NCBI GenBank assembly: GCA_030427765.1
Contig: JAUICS010000081.1
Span: 1 to 6,340 of the forward strand
Length of the DNA: 6,340 bases
From: Alphaproteobacteria bacterium
Lineage (GTDB): Bacteria; Pseudomonadota; Alphaproteobacteria; Micavibrionales; Micavibrionaceae
Direction: 5' to 3'
Below are positions 5,389 to 6,340 of this stretch, piece by piece. Numbering within the stretch: the first letter of the stretch is position 1; every line of letters starts with the position of its first letter. The translations under genes and the position numbers were made by a program. The notes under the pieces were generated by a model. The model did not search any database, was not told where the DNA came from, and worked only from the letters and a program-made list of their open reading frames with translations.

Positions 5389-6340
5389 TCAGGCGTTTGT
5401 TTTTTCTGCTTTTTTACGTTCGGCTTTTTTCTTTTTCCACGCGTCCACGACCTTAATTCCGTGTTTTTTCGGGTCCCACTGGGCCGGTTTTTGATCGGGA
5501 ATCATTAAAAGATCTTTTTCAGGAATAGAATCCGGCTTTTTATCAAAGCGGCGAATATAACCGCGAATACGCGGCATAATCTGTTCACGCCAGCGTCGAC
5601 CATTGAAAATACCGTAATGTCCGACATTTTCCTGGAAATGATGGTGCTGTTTATATCCGATAAGGTTTTTACACAAATCATGCGCGGACGTTGTTTGACC
5701 ATTCGCGGAAATGTCATCATTTTCACCTTCGACCGTTAAAAGGGCCGTGTGTTTGATATCCTGTGGACGTACAGGTACTTTTTCACCGGTTTTTGGGTTG
5801 GTCCAGACCATTTCACCTTTTGGCAGTGAATGTTTCTGGAACACGGTTTCTACGGTTTGGAGGTAAAATTCGGCATCAATGTCCATGACAGACATATATT
5901 CGTTATAAAATATACGGTGCGCCTTGGCAGAATCGCCATCACCGGACACAAGATGTTGGAAGAATTGCATATGTTTACCAACATGACGGTCCAAATTCAT
6001 CGACATAAACCCGCCAAGTTGAATAAAACCAGGGTATACGGAACGAAAACCGCCGGGGTAGTAGAACGGTACATCCATTGTTACGGATTGCTTGAACCAG
6101 CTTAGCGGACGTGTTTCCGCAAGCTCCGTTACTTTTGTTTTGGATACGCGCGTATCAATCGGCCCACCCATTAGTGCCATTGACATAGGCTGGTTCGGAT
6201 CATTTTGACTTGCCATTACCGAGACGGCGGCCAAAACGGGTACAGCAGGCTGGCACACGGCAACAATGTGCGTGTCAGGTCCGAGAAGGCTTAAAAACTC
6301 ATGTATGTAGGCAATGTAATCATCAAGATCAAATTTCCCC
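5389..6340 (-). CDS. phaZ: Intracellular polyhydroxyalkanoate (PHB) depolymerase, N-terminus beyond window
   Basis: 316 residues are visible; the frame is open to the right edge, so the true start lies outside. The first codons read GKFDLDDYIAYIHEFL, then GPDTHIVAVCQPAVPVLAAV, the signature of intracellular PhaZ, which hydrolyses stored PHB granules to 3-hydroxybutyrate units. The nucleophile is Cys29 of the visible fragment in VCQPAVP, where secreted depolymerases have a Ser lipase box. Also typical are SMALMGGPIDTRVSKTKV, the WFKQSV...VPFYYPGGFRSVYPGF region, Asp208 in TVEGENDDIS and His241 in NVGHYGIFNGRRW. The Asp-His spacing of 33 matches my memory of Ralstonia PhaZa1 (Asp355, His388). 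After the fold's usual end near GYIRRF there are about 50 more residues ending in a Lys-rich run (AWKKKKAERKKAEKTNA). A GTG at 6258 is not the start, because conserved family sequence continues upstream of it. Confidence 0.94.
   Translation of the reverse strand, partial: GKFDLDDYIAYIHEFLSLLGPDTHIVAVCQPAVPVLAAVSVMASQNDPNQPMSMALMGGPIDTRVSKTKVTELAETRPLSWFKQSVTMDVPFYYPGGFRSVYPGFIQLGGFMSMNLDRHVGKHMQFFQHLVSGDGDSAKAHRIFYNEYMSVMDIDAEFYLQTVETVFQKHSLPKGEMVWTNPKTGEKVPVRPQDIKHTALLTVEGENDDISANGQTTSAHDLCKNLIGYKQHHHFQENVGHYGIFNGRRWREQIMPRIRGYIRRFDKKPDSIPEKDLLMIPDQKPAQWDPKKHGIKVVDAWKKKKAERKKAEKTNA

Noticed and set aside
6256..6258. GTG at 6258 as the start of the PHA depolymerase
   Set aside because: Conserved PhaZ sequence (DLDDYIAYI...LGPDTHIVA) continues in frame upstream to the window edge, so the gene is cut by the window, not started here.

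Overview
The window reads as core chromosome of a moderately AT-rich alphaproteobacterium. This rests on family resemblance: a split gatC..gatA..gatB cluster with ruvX (YqgF) divergent from gatC, and an alphaproteobacterial-looking intracellular polyhydroxyalkanoate depolymerase whose nucleophile is Cys. I cannot resolve the order or genus. There are no mobile elements, tRNAs, rRNAs or CRISPR arrays, and no gene-free stretch longer than about 110 bases.

Left block (1-2745, all minus strand, transcribed right to left): gatC, a small two-helix membrane protein, gatA, a secreted cysteine-rich protein, then the first 29 codons of gatB, which runs off the left edge. The three gat genes encode the GatCAB amidotransferase, which turns misacylated Glu-tRNA(Gln) and/or Asp-tRNA(Asn) into the correct amidated tRNA. 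The two interposed small genes are unrelated to amidotransferase. They sit in tight junctions: an 8-nt gap, a 10-nt gap and a 4-bp ATGA overlap. A single polycistronic message is therefore likely.

Middle (2746-2852) is a 107-bp divergent promoter region. Rightward from it runs ruvX (2853-3344), a pre-16S rRNA nuclease / Holliday-junction-resolvase-fold protein. It meets a leftward YgjP-like zinc metallopeptidase gene (3341-4027) tail to tail, and one TTAA tetranucleotide supplies both stop codons.

Right block (3341-6340, minus strand): an intracellular PHA/PHB depolymerase (phaZ, 5' end beyond the window), then a patatin-like acyl hydrolase, then the metallopeptidase. The depolymerase and patatin are plausibly linked in mobilising stored polyester and lipid carbon, but only adjacency supports that.

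I see no clear new multi-gene system. The parts most worth a second look are the duplicated C-x17-CxC secreted protein inside the gat cluster, the patatin gene with only a TTG start and an altered nucleophile elbow, the Lys-rich tail on the PHA depolymerase, and two AT-rich inverted repeats in intergenic DNA.
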